From the NCBI GenBank assembly GCA_934098505.1, contig CAKOOR010000014.1:1-19690 (forward strand): a DNA stretch of 19,690 bases. The letters are read 5' to 3'. The notes under the pieces are model-generated. The model was not told the origin of the DNA and did not search any database. It was given only the letters and a program-made list of their open reading frames with translations. This DNA comes from an uncultured Bacilli bacterium. GTDB lineage: Bacteria > Bacillota_I > Bacilli_A > RF39 > UBA660. This document shows positions 1 to 5,733 of this stretch, piece by piece. Position numbers and translations under genes: made by a program. Numbering within the stretch: the stretch's first letter is position 1; every line of letters starts with the position of its first letter.

Positions 1-77
1 CTGAATTATTGCGAAAAAGCCCGATTTTACTAGGATTTTGACCGATTTTAACCAATGTGGCTAATCTCTCCAAAACC
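1..77 (+). repeat. Left copy of ~77-bp direct repeat (element end / att site)
   Basis: This stretch recurs at about 3214-3290, identical or differing by no more than a base. It starts at the window edge, so it may extend further left. It contains two CCGATTTTA motifs and ends in CTCCAAAACC, where the two copies diverge. No D-arm or acceptor 5' strand of a tRNA lies upstream of that core, so the stretch is an element end and not a tRNA 5' half. The inference is that it is the right end of a second, related integrative element lying mostly outside the window. Confidence 0.85.
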
Positions 78-112
78 TGATGTCGTGAGTTCAAATCTTA
101 CATTTCCTGCCA
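68..112 (+). tRNA. 3' half of a tRNA-Trp(CCA)-like gene (fragment A)
   Basis: The anticodon loop CTCCAAA (68-74, anticodon CCA) is followed by ACCTG (75-79), a five-base variable loop, a T-arm (stems GTGAG and CTTAC around TTCAAAT, 85-101), acceptor strand ATTTCCT, discriminator G and encoded CCA (110-112). The 5' half is absent from the window. A terminator follows at 150. The T-stem pairs with one G-U, so the fragment has not visibly decayed. It is most simply a tRNA half carried or displaced by a site-specific integration event. Confidence 0.7.
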
Positions 113-149
113 GACCATACACCGTTTTTAAGCGGTTTAGTATATATTA

Positions 150-177
150 AGAAGCCTGTCTTAGGGTTTCTTTTTTT
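150..177 (+). terminator. Intrinsic terminator after tRNA fragment A
   Basis: AGAAGCC pairs with GGGTTTCT (one G-U) across a short loop and is followed by a run of seven T. It matches the placement of the terminator behind fragment B (3367-3392), supporting fragment A as the tail of a once-transcribed tRNA gene. Confidence 0.75.
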
Positions 178-415
178 ATGAAAAAACGCCATTATTCTAT
201 TTGAATATTAGCGTTATTTTTTAATTATTATTGTTTTCAGAATATGTTATATTTATTTTAAATACTATATTGTCTATATCTTTTCTTTTATTGTCATTTG
301 ATTCTGTAATAATTAATTTCTTTAAATCTTTATAGAACTTTATTTGAAAATAACTCAATGGAGTATTTTAAGTAAAAACCGTACCATATTAAGTAATGAA
401 GTTGGTGATGATACG

Positions 416-625
416 GTGAATTTGAAACAAATCTTTGGAAAAAATGTAAGATATTATAGATTTGTGAAAAAAATTACACAAGAGGAGTTTGCAGAGCATA
501 TTGATATGAATGCATCTTATGTTAGTGAAATAGAAAATGGTAAATATGGACCAACCTTTGAAAACATAGAAGTAATAGCCAAGGTTTTAAATGTTAAGCC
601 ATACTTACTAATAGAATTAAACTAA
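416..625 (+). CDS. Small XRE-family helix-turn-helix regulator
   Basis: This is probably a DNA-binding repressor of the integrative element, acting in the cytoplasm. From the GTG at 416 the protein has 69 residues and is almost entirely one HTH_3/Cro-CI domain. The pattern ITQEEFAEHIDMNASYVSEI forms the helix-turn-helix and is followed by ENGKYGPTFENIEVIAKVL, typical of the family's last helices. The frame is open back to a TTG at 344, but the extra 24 residues have no family counterpart. GTG 416 or TTG 422 is therefore preferred; neither has a strong ribosome binding site. It is alone on this strand near the left end, as regulators of small elements often are. Its targets are unknown. Confidence 0.75.
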   Translation: MNLKQIFGKNVRYYRFVKKITQEEFAEHIDMNASYVSEIENGKYGPTFENIEVIAKVLNVKPYLLIELN

Positions 626-1071
626 CAGTAACTAATATTACTTGAATTAAACATTATAGAATTCATTATGAAGCCAAAGAGCATTCGCATGTTAGCAATT
701 AATTACTTAATTAACCTATTATTTCTCCTTTGTTATTTTTAATGCTACTTGTTAAACTACATTACACATTATAATAAAGGGGCTTTTTCAAGACACATCG
801 TCGAATCTAAGACGAAGGGATTGAGTGGAAATGAGCAAAACCAGCTCATAAACTTAATCGTCCGATTTTAACCTGGTATAAGTATCTATTCTTAGCATGC
901 CTTTATTAAAATTTGTACTTTAAGTTATTTCCTTATTCATTCTATTTAAAGATAACATTAAACAATTATTTTTTTGATAAAAAAATTTATGTGATTATCT
1001 TCTTTTGCCAAATAGATTGTATCATATATGGCTTCCAAAATTATTTTCTGGGTTTTTCAAATATTGAAATT
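626..1071. other. Non-coding stretch with several hairpins
   Basis: No convincing gene is seen on either strand. The part at 780-873 is unlike its AT-rich surroundings. It holds TCGTC/GACGA arms (798-815), an ATGAGC/GCTCAT stem with a seven-base loop (831-849) and an AATC/GATT arm pair ending in CCGATTTTAACC (862-873), a 12-base match to the element-end repeat. It could be an internal integrase site, an origin-like region or a structured RNA; none of these can be decided from the sequence. Confidence 0.4.
862..873 (+). repeat. Internal copy of CCGATTTTAACC from the element ends
   Basis: This 12-base word also occurs at 42-53 and 3255-3266, inside both element-end repeats. In such AT-rich DNA a 12-mer with five G/C bases is unlikely to recur by chance at this spacing. 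It may be a recombinase or regulator binding site. Confidence 0.45.
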
Positions 1072-1109
1072 AAAAAAAGCTAAGTAGAAAGTATTTCTCT
1101 CCACTCAGC
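1072..1109 (-). terminator. Strong intrinsic terminator for the 1159-1635 gene
   Basis: Read on the minus strand, the hairpin pairs GCTGAGTGGAGAG with CTTTCTACTTAGC (about 13 bp including G-U pairs) around a short A-rich loop and runs into seven T. It lies about 50 bases beyond the stop codon of the orphan gene. Confidence 0.85.
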
Positions 1110-1158
1110 CACTTTTATTTATAAAGAAGTTAATTAAAATTGTAATCAATCTTTAACT

Positions 1159-1635
1159 TTATCTATGCATTTCGGTTGTATTAGATTTTATTTCAGATAA
1201 ATTTTTACCAACAACAGCTTTTAAACTAGCAGATGCTGACATTTCGATACCACTTGAATTTTTTACAGCTTTACCATCAATCACTAATCTAGAAAACTCG
1301 CCTGGTCTAAATGATTCACCAGCAATTAAATTTCCATTTGAATCATATACTTTTAATGTTCCAATTTTAGCATCAGACAAAATATTAGTAATATTACCAT
1401 CTATATATTGATAATCTACTACTGATCCTATGGGAATTTCATTCAAATTCAAATGAGTAAATGGTAGATCCACTCTTTTATCAGTTAGAATTCCATAACC
1501 ACTCACAGTAATCATGGTACTATTAGCTTGATTACCTTGATAAGTAGCAATTTCTTTTGCAAAAATGATTTGATCATTTTCGTTGCAAACTACCTCAGTA
1601 TTTTTACCTAAAATTTCAATATTTTCTCTTTTCAT
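1159..1635 (-). CDS. Orphan beta-rich protein, element cargo
   Basis: I do not recognise this 158-residue protein. The start is set at the ATG at 1635, because a good Shine-Dalgarno (AGAGGTGA, minus strand, 1641-1648) precedes it; the longer open frame to 1713 has no such site. There is no signal peptide or membrane segment. The sequence has many beta-prone stretches and Asn/Gly turns (around TVSGYGILTD, LKVYDSNGNLIAGESF, SRLVIDGKAV), suggesting a soluble beta-sandwich or structural-type fold. It is the only gene on the minus strand within the element and has its own strong terminator, so it is an independent cargo unit. A phage structural-like protein or a defence or anti-defence factor are possibilities, but nothing in the sequence decides. 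Confidence 0.7.
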   Translation of the reverse strand: MKRENIEILGKNTEVVCNENDQIIFAKEIATYQGNQANSTMITVSGYGILTDKRVDLPFTHLNLNEIPIGSVVDYQYIDGNITNILSDAKIGTLKVYDSNGNLIAGESFRPGEFSRLVIDGKAVKNSSGIEMSASASLKAVVGKNLSEIKSNTTEMHR

Positions 1636-1828
1636 TGCATTCACCTCTAGCAGCATTGTATCATAAAGTAACTTAAATGTAAAATAATATTCACTTCTAG
1701 ATAGTGTTTTCAAAGTGTGGAAATTTCAAAGACAAATGCTTATAAATAAATAAAAAGTTAAGTAAAAAAATTTGCAATTTATAAATTTTTATACTTTAAT
1801 AACTGTCCATATGAAAGAGGGGGATAAT

Positions 1829-1975
1829 ATGTCATACTTTAAAGATATAGACTATTCATATTATGGCGATCGTGAAGATCCAGAAGTTAATGTTCGTTAC
1901 TTTATGAATCACATCATAATGATAATTGATAGCACTAAAAAAGAAGAAGAATTGCTTCATTATGATTTAAGGTGA
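1829..1975 (+). CDS. Hypothetical 48-aa protein upstream of the integrase
   Basis: The ATG at 1829 follows a strong Shine-Dalgarno (AGAGGGGGAT) at ideal spacing. Two in-frame upstream starts (1772, 1811) lack one, and 1811 lies inside the ribosome binding region. The product is acidic and Tyr-rich at the N-terminus (SYFKDIDYSYYGDREDPE), followed by a hydrophobic stretch MNHIIMIID and a charged tail. I do not recognise the family. Its position 20-odd bases before the integrase remnant is where small excisionases often lie, but it shows no clear winged-helix pattern, so that role is only a possibility. Confidence 0.55.
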   Translation: MSYFKDIDYSYYGDREDPEVNVRYFMNHIIMIIDSTKKEEELLHYDLR

Positions 1976-1996
1976 CTTTATAATTTATATAACAGT

Positions 1997-2991
1997 TTGT
2001 TTATTATTTTTTCTCAACAAGCCACTTTGGCACATACTAATCCGGAATTGCAAAATCGAGTAAGTCGTAAATTAGAAGAAATAGTTAAATTAAAGAATAG
2101 AATTGTCAATGATGAAGGGAATCCGTTAGATTATGAAGGTTTATATAAAAAATTTGAAAGTACTAATAAAAGTATTTCTAACGCTTATAATCGCACAATA
2201 AAACTGATGCTTAATTTTGCAAAGTTAGAAATAATATTAAAAGAAAACCCTTGTAGTTTTGTTAAAAAGAAACCAACGGAGAAACCTGATGAAAAAGAAT
2301 ACTTTACCCTTGAGGAAATGGATTATGTTAAAGAGTTACTATCTACGACTAACATTAGGCTTAAAACTGCCATGTTTATTATCATGGATACAGGTTGTCG
2401 CCGTGAAGAACTTTTAGGATTAACTTGGAGAGATATAGATTTTGAAAAGAAAACAATAATATAACTAAAAATGTTCCATTACACGGATTAAGGCATTCAA
2501 ACGCAACTTTTTTATTATCATCTGGTATGCCGAAAAAGGATGTTGCTAAACGACTTGGTCATACAACAGAAGTATTAGATAGGATATACACTCATAGTGG
2601 TGAGGAAGATGATAAAAAACTAGTAGAAAAAATAGAAGAAAGTTTTTATGGTAATAAAGAAAAATATCAACGGAAATTTTCAACAAATGCAATCATTTCT
2701 GTAATTGCTGGTTACATAGATAACGAAAATTGCAAAGAGAATTATGAGCTACTTGATTATATAGTTGAAGAAAGAGTTAATAATGAGAACCTTGTTGATT
2801 ACTTAAAAGCAAGTCAAGATTATTTAATTTCACAATATCCTATTTTAAGTATCTTTAACAGTAATGAAATAATTTCAAGTAAAGAAGTTTTTAACGAAAG
2901 GATGAAACAATTCATTGATTTAGTTGGGGAAAAGCTTACAGTAAAATTACCGCAAGACAAAATAAAAGATTATGGTAAAACGATTATATGA
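1997..2991 (+). pseudogene. Tyrosine recombinase (integrase) with internal deletion
   Basis: This is the site-specific integrase of the element, now broken. The first fragment (to 2464) holds part of the core-binding domain (NAYNRTIKLMLNFAKLEIIL) and the first catalytic box with its Arg, TGCRREELLGLTWRDIDF, then stops. The second fragment resumes in another frame with HGLRHSNATFLLSSG (HxxR box), RLGHTT and the Tyr box LDRIYTHS. The roughly 100 residues that normally join the boxes, including the conserved Lys region, are missing, so a deletion plus frame change removed them. The start is unclear, because TTG 1997 has no ribosome site and an arm-binding domain is missing. After the catalytic Tyr about 130 residues follow, far more than usual. 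The 3' terminator is intact. Confidence 0.85.
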
Positions 2992-3026
2992 GGGAAAGAG
3001 CATTATGTTCTTTCTCTCGTTTTTTT
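2990..3026 (+). terminator. Intrinsic terminator after the integrase remnant
   Basis: GAGGGAAAGAGC pairs with GTTCTTTCTCTC through about 12 bp (with G-U pairs) around a five-base loop, followed by seven T. It begins on the integrase stop codon. Confidence 0.85.
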
Positions 3027-3110
3027 GATTTCTGAAAAGCTAAAAAAATAATAGAGTATATTTGTTTTTAAAAATAAATGATAATTATATAGTATGACGG
3101 TCTTTTTTAA

Positions 3111-3206
3111 GTGGCACACGGAATTTTTATCAAAAATAATTTTGTGCCATTTCTGTGACACTTTGGTCGAAATGATACGAAAAAAGTCAAAAAAGTGGCA
3201 CTTTAG
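3111..3206. promoter_or_regulatory. Cluster of GTGGCAC-type motifs beside the right att site
   Basis: Four related words fall within 96 bases: GTGGCAC (3111), inverted GTGCCAT (3144), GTGACACTTT (3155) and GTGGCACTTT (3196). The last forms an odd palindrome AAAGTG-G-CACTTT. The cluster sits between the integrase and the element end, where arm-type integrase or excisionase sites normally lie. The function is inferred from position only. Confidence 0.45.
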
Positions 3207-3213
3207 AAATGCC

Positions 3214-3290
3214 CTGAATTATTGCGAAAAAGCCCGATTTTACTAGGATTTTGACCGATTTTAACCAATGTGGCTAATCTCTCCAAAACC
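3214..3290 (+). repeat. Right copy of ~77-bp direct repeat (right end of element)
   Basis: It matches positions 1-77 along its whole length and ends in the same CTCCAAAACC core. The sequences diverge at once after it, at the boundary between element and tRNA 3' half. It is read as attR of the element described here. Confidence 0.85.
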
Positions 3291-3324
3291 GTTCGCGAGG
3301 GTTCAAATCCTTCTGTCCCTGCCA
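3281..3324 (+). tRNA. 3' half of tRNA-Trp(CCA) (fragment B)
   Basis: The loop CTCCAAA (3281-3287) is followed by ACCGT, a four-base variable loop, a T-arm (GAGGG and CCTTC around TTCAAAT), acceptor strand TGTCCCT, discriminator G and CCA (3322-3324). The layout is very close to Firmicutes tRNA-Trp, including the four-base variable loop of the B. subtilis gene. The 5' half is not in the window. It is probably the original chromosomal 3' half, displaced when elements inserted upstream. Confidence 0.75.
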
Positions 3325-3366
3325 TTTTGAATTAATTGAGTATTTACTCATTAGCATAAATAAATA

Positions 3367-3392
3367 GAATTCCAGCTTGGACTTCTTTTTTT
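3367..3392 (+). terminator. Terminator after tRNA fragment B
   Basis: GAATTCCA pairs with TGGACTTC (one mismatch) around a three-base loop and is followed by seven T. It lies about 40 bases after CCA, consistent with the end of the ancestral tRNA transcription unit. Confidence 0.65.
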
Positions 3393-3484
3393 AATTTGTT
3401 TAAAACTTTTATAAAAAAATAATATCTTCTTTATTTATTGATTTATTAAATAATATAGTTTTTAGTTTATTTTAAATCGAATTA

Positions 3485-3587
3485 TGTTATAATAAATCAA
3501 TCAACAAAGCCGTTGTTGATTGTAGTTGTAGCTGAACAAGGATTATTTCAACATTAGAATATTTATAATAGAGAAACTCTAAGAGGT
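3485..3587 (+). ncRNA. Orphan promoter and hairpin leader, candidate small RNA
   Basis: An extended -10 (TG-T-TATAAT, 3485-3493) lies directly before a perfect 10-bp inverted repeat, CAATCAACAA and TTGTTGATTG (3498-3522). A small TAGAG/CTCTA hairpin (3569-3581) and a Shine-Dalgarno-like AAGAGGT (3581-3587) follow, but no ATG or open frame comes after. The region looks like the leader of a gene that was lost, or a small RNA. Alternatively the inverted repeat is an operator for one of the neighbouring XRE regulators. There is no good -35. Confidence 0.35.
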
Positions 3588-3602
3588 AAAAAACACAAAA
3601 TA

Positions 3603-3914
3603 CTAAAAAAGATTAAGTCTATTAACTTTATCAAGTTCCTTTTTTTCTTCAAGATATTTATTAAATATTAAATTATAATTGTCCTCCAACAGACTAAGTT
3701 CATTTTGCCACTTCAAATGTGCACTTTTATAATTTTTATTTGGTTCCAATTTTACTAATTGCTTTATTTGTTTGTTTAAAACTTGACATTGTTTACTATA
3801 TAGATTTACCATTTTCTTGGCAACTTTTTTAAGCTCATTATTCGTATTATTTAAAAATATTTCTATACTTTTTTCATTTTGCGGTTGTTTTATTTGGCTT
3901 TTATTATTATTCAT
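3603..3914 (-). CDS. Small coiled-coil hypothetical protein
   Basis: I do not recognise this 103-residue protein. The ATG at 3914 has a good ribosome binding site (AGAGGA, minus strand). The sequence is Asn/Lys-rich, without membrane segments or Cys-ligand motifs beyond a single Cys, and from about residue 18 to the end it is predicted to be long amphipathic helices (NELKKVAKKMVNLYSKQ, LSLLEDNYNLIFNKYLEEKK). A leader of about 70 bases runs from a candidate extended -10 (TGTTATAAT, minus strand, near 3989-3997). It shares a weak VNLYxxQ motif with the small ORF at 4807, which may be coincidence. Location among short orphans beside a tRNA insertion site suggests accessory origin. Confidence 0.65.
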   Translation of the reverse strand: MNNNKSQIKQPQNEKSIEIFLNNTNNELKKVAKKMVNLYSKQCQVLNKQIKQLVKLEPNKNYKSAHLKWQNELSLLEDNYNLIFNKYLEEKKELDKVNRLNLF

Positions 3915-4088
3915 TATTTTTTCCTCTCAAAATATTACATAAACTAAACAATTGTAGTAAGTTATATTGTTTTTTCTCGGTTATTGATATTATAACACAA
4001 AATATTAATTTTTATTACAAAAAAGCGGTCATTCTAGGCTACATACTTAATTGGAAAAAAATGGCAAAATATGTATGGGTGGTATTAG

Positions 4089-4346
4089 ATGTTTTATAAT
4101 GATAAAAAATTTAAGTTTGATCCAGAAATCAAACAAGTAATTGCAAAAAATATTCGTAAATTTAGATTGGAAAAAGGCTATACACAAGAACAACTTGCTG
4201 TTTATGCTGAACGTTCACCAGAATTTGTTCGCCGTATAGAATCTGAAATGGGCGAAAGAGGATTTTCTATTGAAACTCTTTATAGAATTTCTGTTGTTCT
4301 TGAAAAAGATGTTGGTGAATTCTTTAAAAGAGACAATTTAGAATGA
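4089..4346 (+). CDS. XRE-family helix-turn-helix regulator
   Basis: This is an 85-residue DNA-binding protein consisting of a single Cro/CI-type domain (residues about 15-80). IAKNIRKFRLEKGYTQEQLA gives helices 1 and 2, ERSPEFVRRIESE the recognition helix region, and FSIETLYRISVVLEKDVGEF the last helices. The start is well supported by GGGTGG eight bases before ATG, a ribosome site form (GGTGGTATT) seen before several genes here. A hairpin terminator follows closely, so it is monocistronic. It is not a close copy of the regulator at 416-625. Its target is unknown; the 10-bp inverted repeat at 3498-3522 is one candidate operator. Confidence 0.85.
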   Translation: MFYNDKKFKFDPEIKQVIAKNIRKFRLEKGYTQEQLAVYAERSPEFVRRIESEMGERGFSIETLYRISVVLEKDVGEFFKRDNLE

Positions 4347-4348
4347 TT

Positions 4349-4372
4349 AACAGTCCTTAGACTGTTTTTTTT
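4349..4372 (+). terminator. Intrinsic terminator after XRE gene
   Basis: AACAGTC and GACTGTT form a perfect seven-base stem around CTTA and run into seven or more T, directly behind the regulator's stop codon. Confidence 0.9.
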
Positions 4373-4591
4373 ATATAATATAAGGAAATAATTTACTTCA
4401 TGGGTTCTGTTACAAATGTTGTAGACAAATTAACAAAGAAATGAAAAAATTGAAATTACATATATCAAATTTCCAGTTTTTTCAAACTTTAAGACATTTT
4501 TATAAATATTAAAAATTACAGTTTTTTTACATGTTAGGCCATGATTTTTATGAGATAATATAACCATGTTAAACGAAGGGAGAAATAAGAA

Positions 4592-4807
4592 ATGGAAAGT
4601 AGAGTTAAATGGTTTAACAATGAAAAGGGATTCGGTTTTTTGGAAAATCAAGGTAAGGAAGATATCTTTGTTCACTATTCTCAAATCGTAATGGATGGTT
4701 ACAAAACGCTAAAAGAGGGAGATTATGTAACTTTTAATTTAGTGGAAACACCAAAGGGACTTCAAGCTAAAAATGTTGAAACTACTAGAAAGTGTATGGT
4801 AAATTAA
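4592..4807 (+). CDS. csp: Cold-shock domain protein (CspA/CspB family)
   Basis: This is a single-stranded nucleic-acid-binding OB-fold protein acting as an RNA chaperone in the cytoplasm. The 71 residues cover the whole family length. VKWFNNEKGFGFLE holds RNP1 (residues about 13-18), DIFVHYS is RNP2 (about 24-30), and the C-terminal PKGLQAKNVE is the conserved last strand. A GAAGGGAG ribosome site precedes the ATG. An extended -10 (TG-A-GATAAT, near 4551-4559) would give a leader of only about 25 bases, unlike the long cold-responsive cspA leader of enterics. The last codons read into a second small gene through a TAATG stop-start overlap. Confidence 0.93.
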   Translation: MESRVKWFNNEKGFGFLENQGKEDIFVHYSQIVMDGYKTLKEGDYVTFNLVETPKGLQAKNVETTRKCMVN

Positions 4808-4980
4808 TGTCGGTAAAAATATTAAGTACAGATGAATTAGCTTTTATCAAAAATATTCCTAATAAAGAATTGGAAAATAATATTTTATTGATAGGTAATG
4901 AAATTGTAAATTTATATACAACTCAAAGTTGCTATTTAGAAGAATTAAAACGTCGTAAATGCTATAATCGTAATTATTAG
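4807..4980 (+). CDS. Small hypothetical protein coupled to csp
   Basis: The ATG at 4807 shares its first base with the csp stop codon (TAATG), so translation is probably coupled. An in-frame ATG at 4792 inside csp is less likely. The 57-residue product has no recognisable domain. It is predicted to be helical (PNKELENNILLIGNEIVNLY, then YLEELKRRK) with two Cys and a basic tail. A terminator hairpin starts on its stop codon, so csp and this ORF form a two-gene unit. Members of this kind may modulate the cold-shock protein, but that is inference from position. Confidence 0.6.
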   Translation: MSVKILSTDELAFIKNIPNKELENNILLIGNEIVNLYTTQSCYLEELKRRKCYNRNY

Positions 4981-4999
4981 TCATTATATGACTTTTTTT
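4978..4999 (+). terminator. Terminator of the csp unit
   Basis: AGTCAT and ATGACT form a perfect stem with a three-base loop and a following T run. The hairpin overlaps the stop codon at 4978-4980. Confidence 0.85.
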
Positions 5000-5011
5000 G
5001 AACCTTTAAAT

Positions 5012-5036
5012 AAAAAAAGAATGCTTTTAAGCATTC
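5012..5036 (-). terminator. Terminator for the small minus-strand gene at 5040
   Basis: Minus-strand GAATGCTT and AAGCATTC make an eight-base perfect stem followed by seven T. It lies four bases past the stop codon. Confidence 0.85.
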
Positions 5037-5039
5037 AAA

Positions 5040-5186
5040 TTAATTAGCTTTTTTAGTATTTTCAAGTTTTTTATTTCTCTTTTTTTCATCTAAATATAAC
5101 TTATTAATTAATTTTACTTTAACACCTTTTTCATAAGCAAAGCATTTTTTAACGCCCTCTGGTAAGTTCTTTTTATACACTTTCAT
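5040..5186 (-). CDS. Small basic hypothetical protein, 48 aa
   Basis: This short frame is well delimited. A Shine-Dalgarno GAGGTG lies seven bases before ATG (minus strand), a promoter lies just upstream (5223-5251) and a perfect terminator lies just downstream. The product begins MKVYKKNLPEGVKKCFAYEK and continues as a Lys-rich, probably helical tail ending KKAN. It has one Cys and no membrane segment. I do not recognise it. A complete expression cassette around so short a frame argues that it is a genuine gene; a nucleic-acid-binding role would fit its charge but is a guess. Confidence 0.65.
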   Translation of the reverse strand: MKVYKKNLPEGVKKCFAYEKGVKVKLINKLYLDEKKRNKKLENTKKAN

Positions 5187-5222
5187 TTTTTTCACCTCAC
5201 AAACAATATAAATTTCTCAAGT

Positions 5223-5251
5223 ATTATATCATAAAATTATAAAGATGGAAA
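5223..5251 (-). promoter_or_regulatory. Promoter for the 48-aa gene
   Basis: On the minus strand TTTCCA and TATAAT are separated by 17 bases, with an extended TG-A before the -10. It falls between the stop of the upstream gene (5255) and the 48-aa gene, so the latter has its own start point. Confidence 0.65.
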
Positions 5252-5254
5252 ATT

Positions 5255-5548
5255 TTATTGAATTAATTCTTTTTTAGCATTCTTTTTTGGTCGCTTAATT
5301 ATATAATCATACCATTTTTGATGTTCTTCATCAGTAAAATAGCATTTATAAATATTTAAAGTAGCAAGTTTTAATTCTGTTTCATTATAAACTTGTAAGG
5401 TTTCCATTTGTTTTTTACATGTATCAGTTTCTATAAATTCTGATAAATCACTTCTTAAAAAATCTATAATAATTTCTTTTTGATTATTGTAAACTTTTCT
5501 TAAACTTAAAATAAACAGTTTTATTTTTAATAATATTTTCTTTTTCAT
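5255..5548 (-). CDS. Hypothetical helical protein, 97 aa
   Basis: I do not recognise this protein. The N-terminus is basic and hydrophobic (MKKKILLKIKLFILSLRKVY), then IIIDFLRSDLSEFIETD, a region with Cys-Lys-Lys-Gln, and a C-terminal FTDEEHQKWYDYIIKRPKKN. The N-terminal hydrophobic run is interrupted by Lys and is more like an amphipathic helix than a signal peptide. The ribosome site is weak (AGGA, somewhat far upstream). A TTTACG-17-TAAAAT promoter lies at 5602-5630. No terminator separates it from the next promoter, so it may also read into the 48-aa gene. Confidence 0.6.
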   Translation of the reverse strand: MKKKILLKIKLFILSLRKVYNNQKEIIIDFLRSDLSEFIETDTCKKQMETLQVYNETELKLATLNIYKCYFTDEEHQKWYDYIIKRPKKNAKKELIQ

Positions 5549-5601
5549 TTATTTTTTTCAATCCTAAAATTGATTCCTTTCTTTCTTTCTTAATGAATTA
5601 T

Positions 5602-5630
5602 ATTTTATCATATTGCTATTTTTTCGTAAA
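5602..5630 (-). promoter_or_regulatory. Promoter for the 97-aa gene
   Basis: Minus-strand TTTACG and TAAAAT are spaced by 17 bases with a TG-A extension before the -10, about 55-80 bases ahead of the start codon. Confidence 0.5.
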
Positions 5631-5733
5631 TATCTTAAAATAATTTTAGAAAGGATAAGATTTCTTCTAACACCAATAAGATCTAATATGCATAAAATTA
5701 AGTAAGTGGATAATTTTAGGAAGGGTGATATTT

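Larger units (their letters stand above)
68..3290 (+). mobile_element. Decayed integrative element of ~3.2 kb at tRNA-Trp
   Basis: The segment lies between two copies of a ~77-bp repeat that end at the same tRNA-Trp anticodon-loop core, each followed by a tRNA 3' half. It carries a small XRE regulator, an orphan minus-strand gene, a short ORF and, next to the right end, a tyrosine recombinase with an internal deletion. Integrase beside an att site in a tRNA gene is the classic layout of integrative elements. No replication, packaging or conjugation gene is visible, so the element is a remnant or a minimal satellite. With integrase broken it should not excise unaided. Confidence 0.75.

Noticed and set aside
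1..112. A complete tRNA-Trp gene at the window start
   Set aside because: The 3' half is convincing, but upstream of the anticodon loop there is no D-arm and no acceptor strand pairing with ATTTCCT. The upstream sequence is the element-end repeat.
4430..4684. Minus-strand open frame over the csp start
   Set aside because: It is antisense to the cold-shock coding sequence and its promoter, has no ribosome site, and its hydrophobic composition follows from AT-rich DNA.
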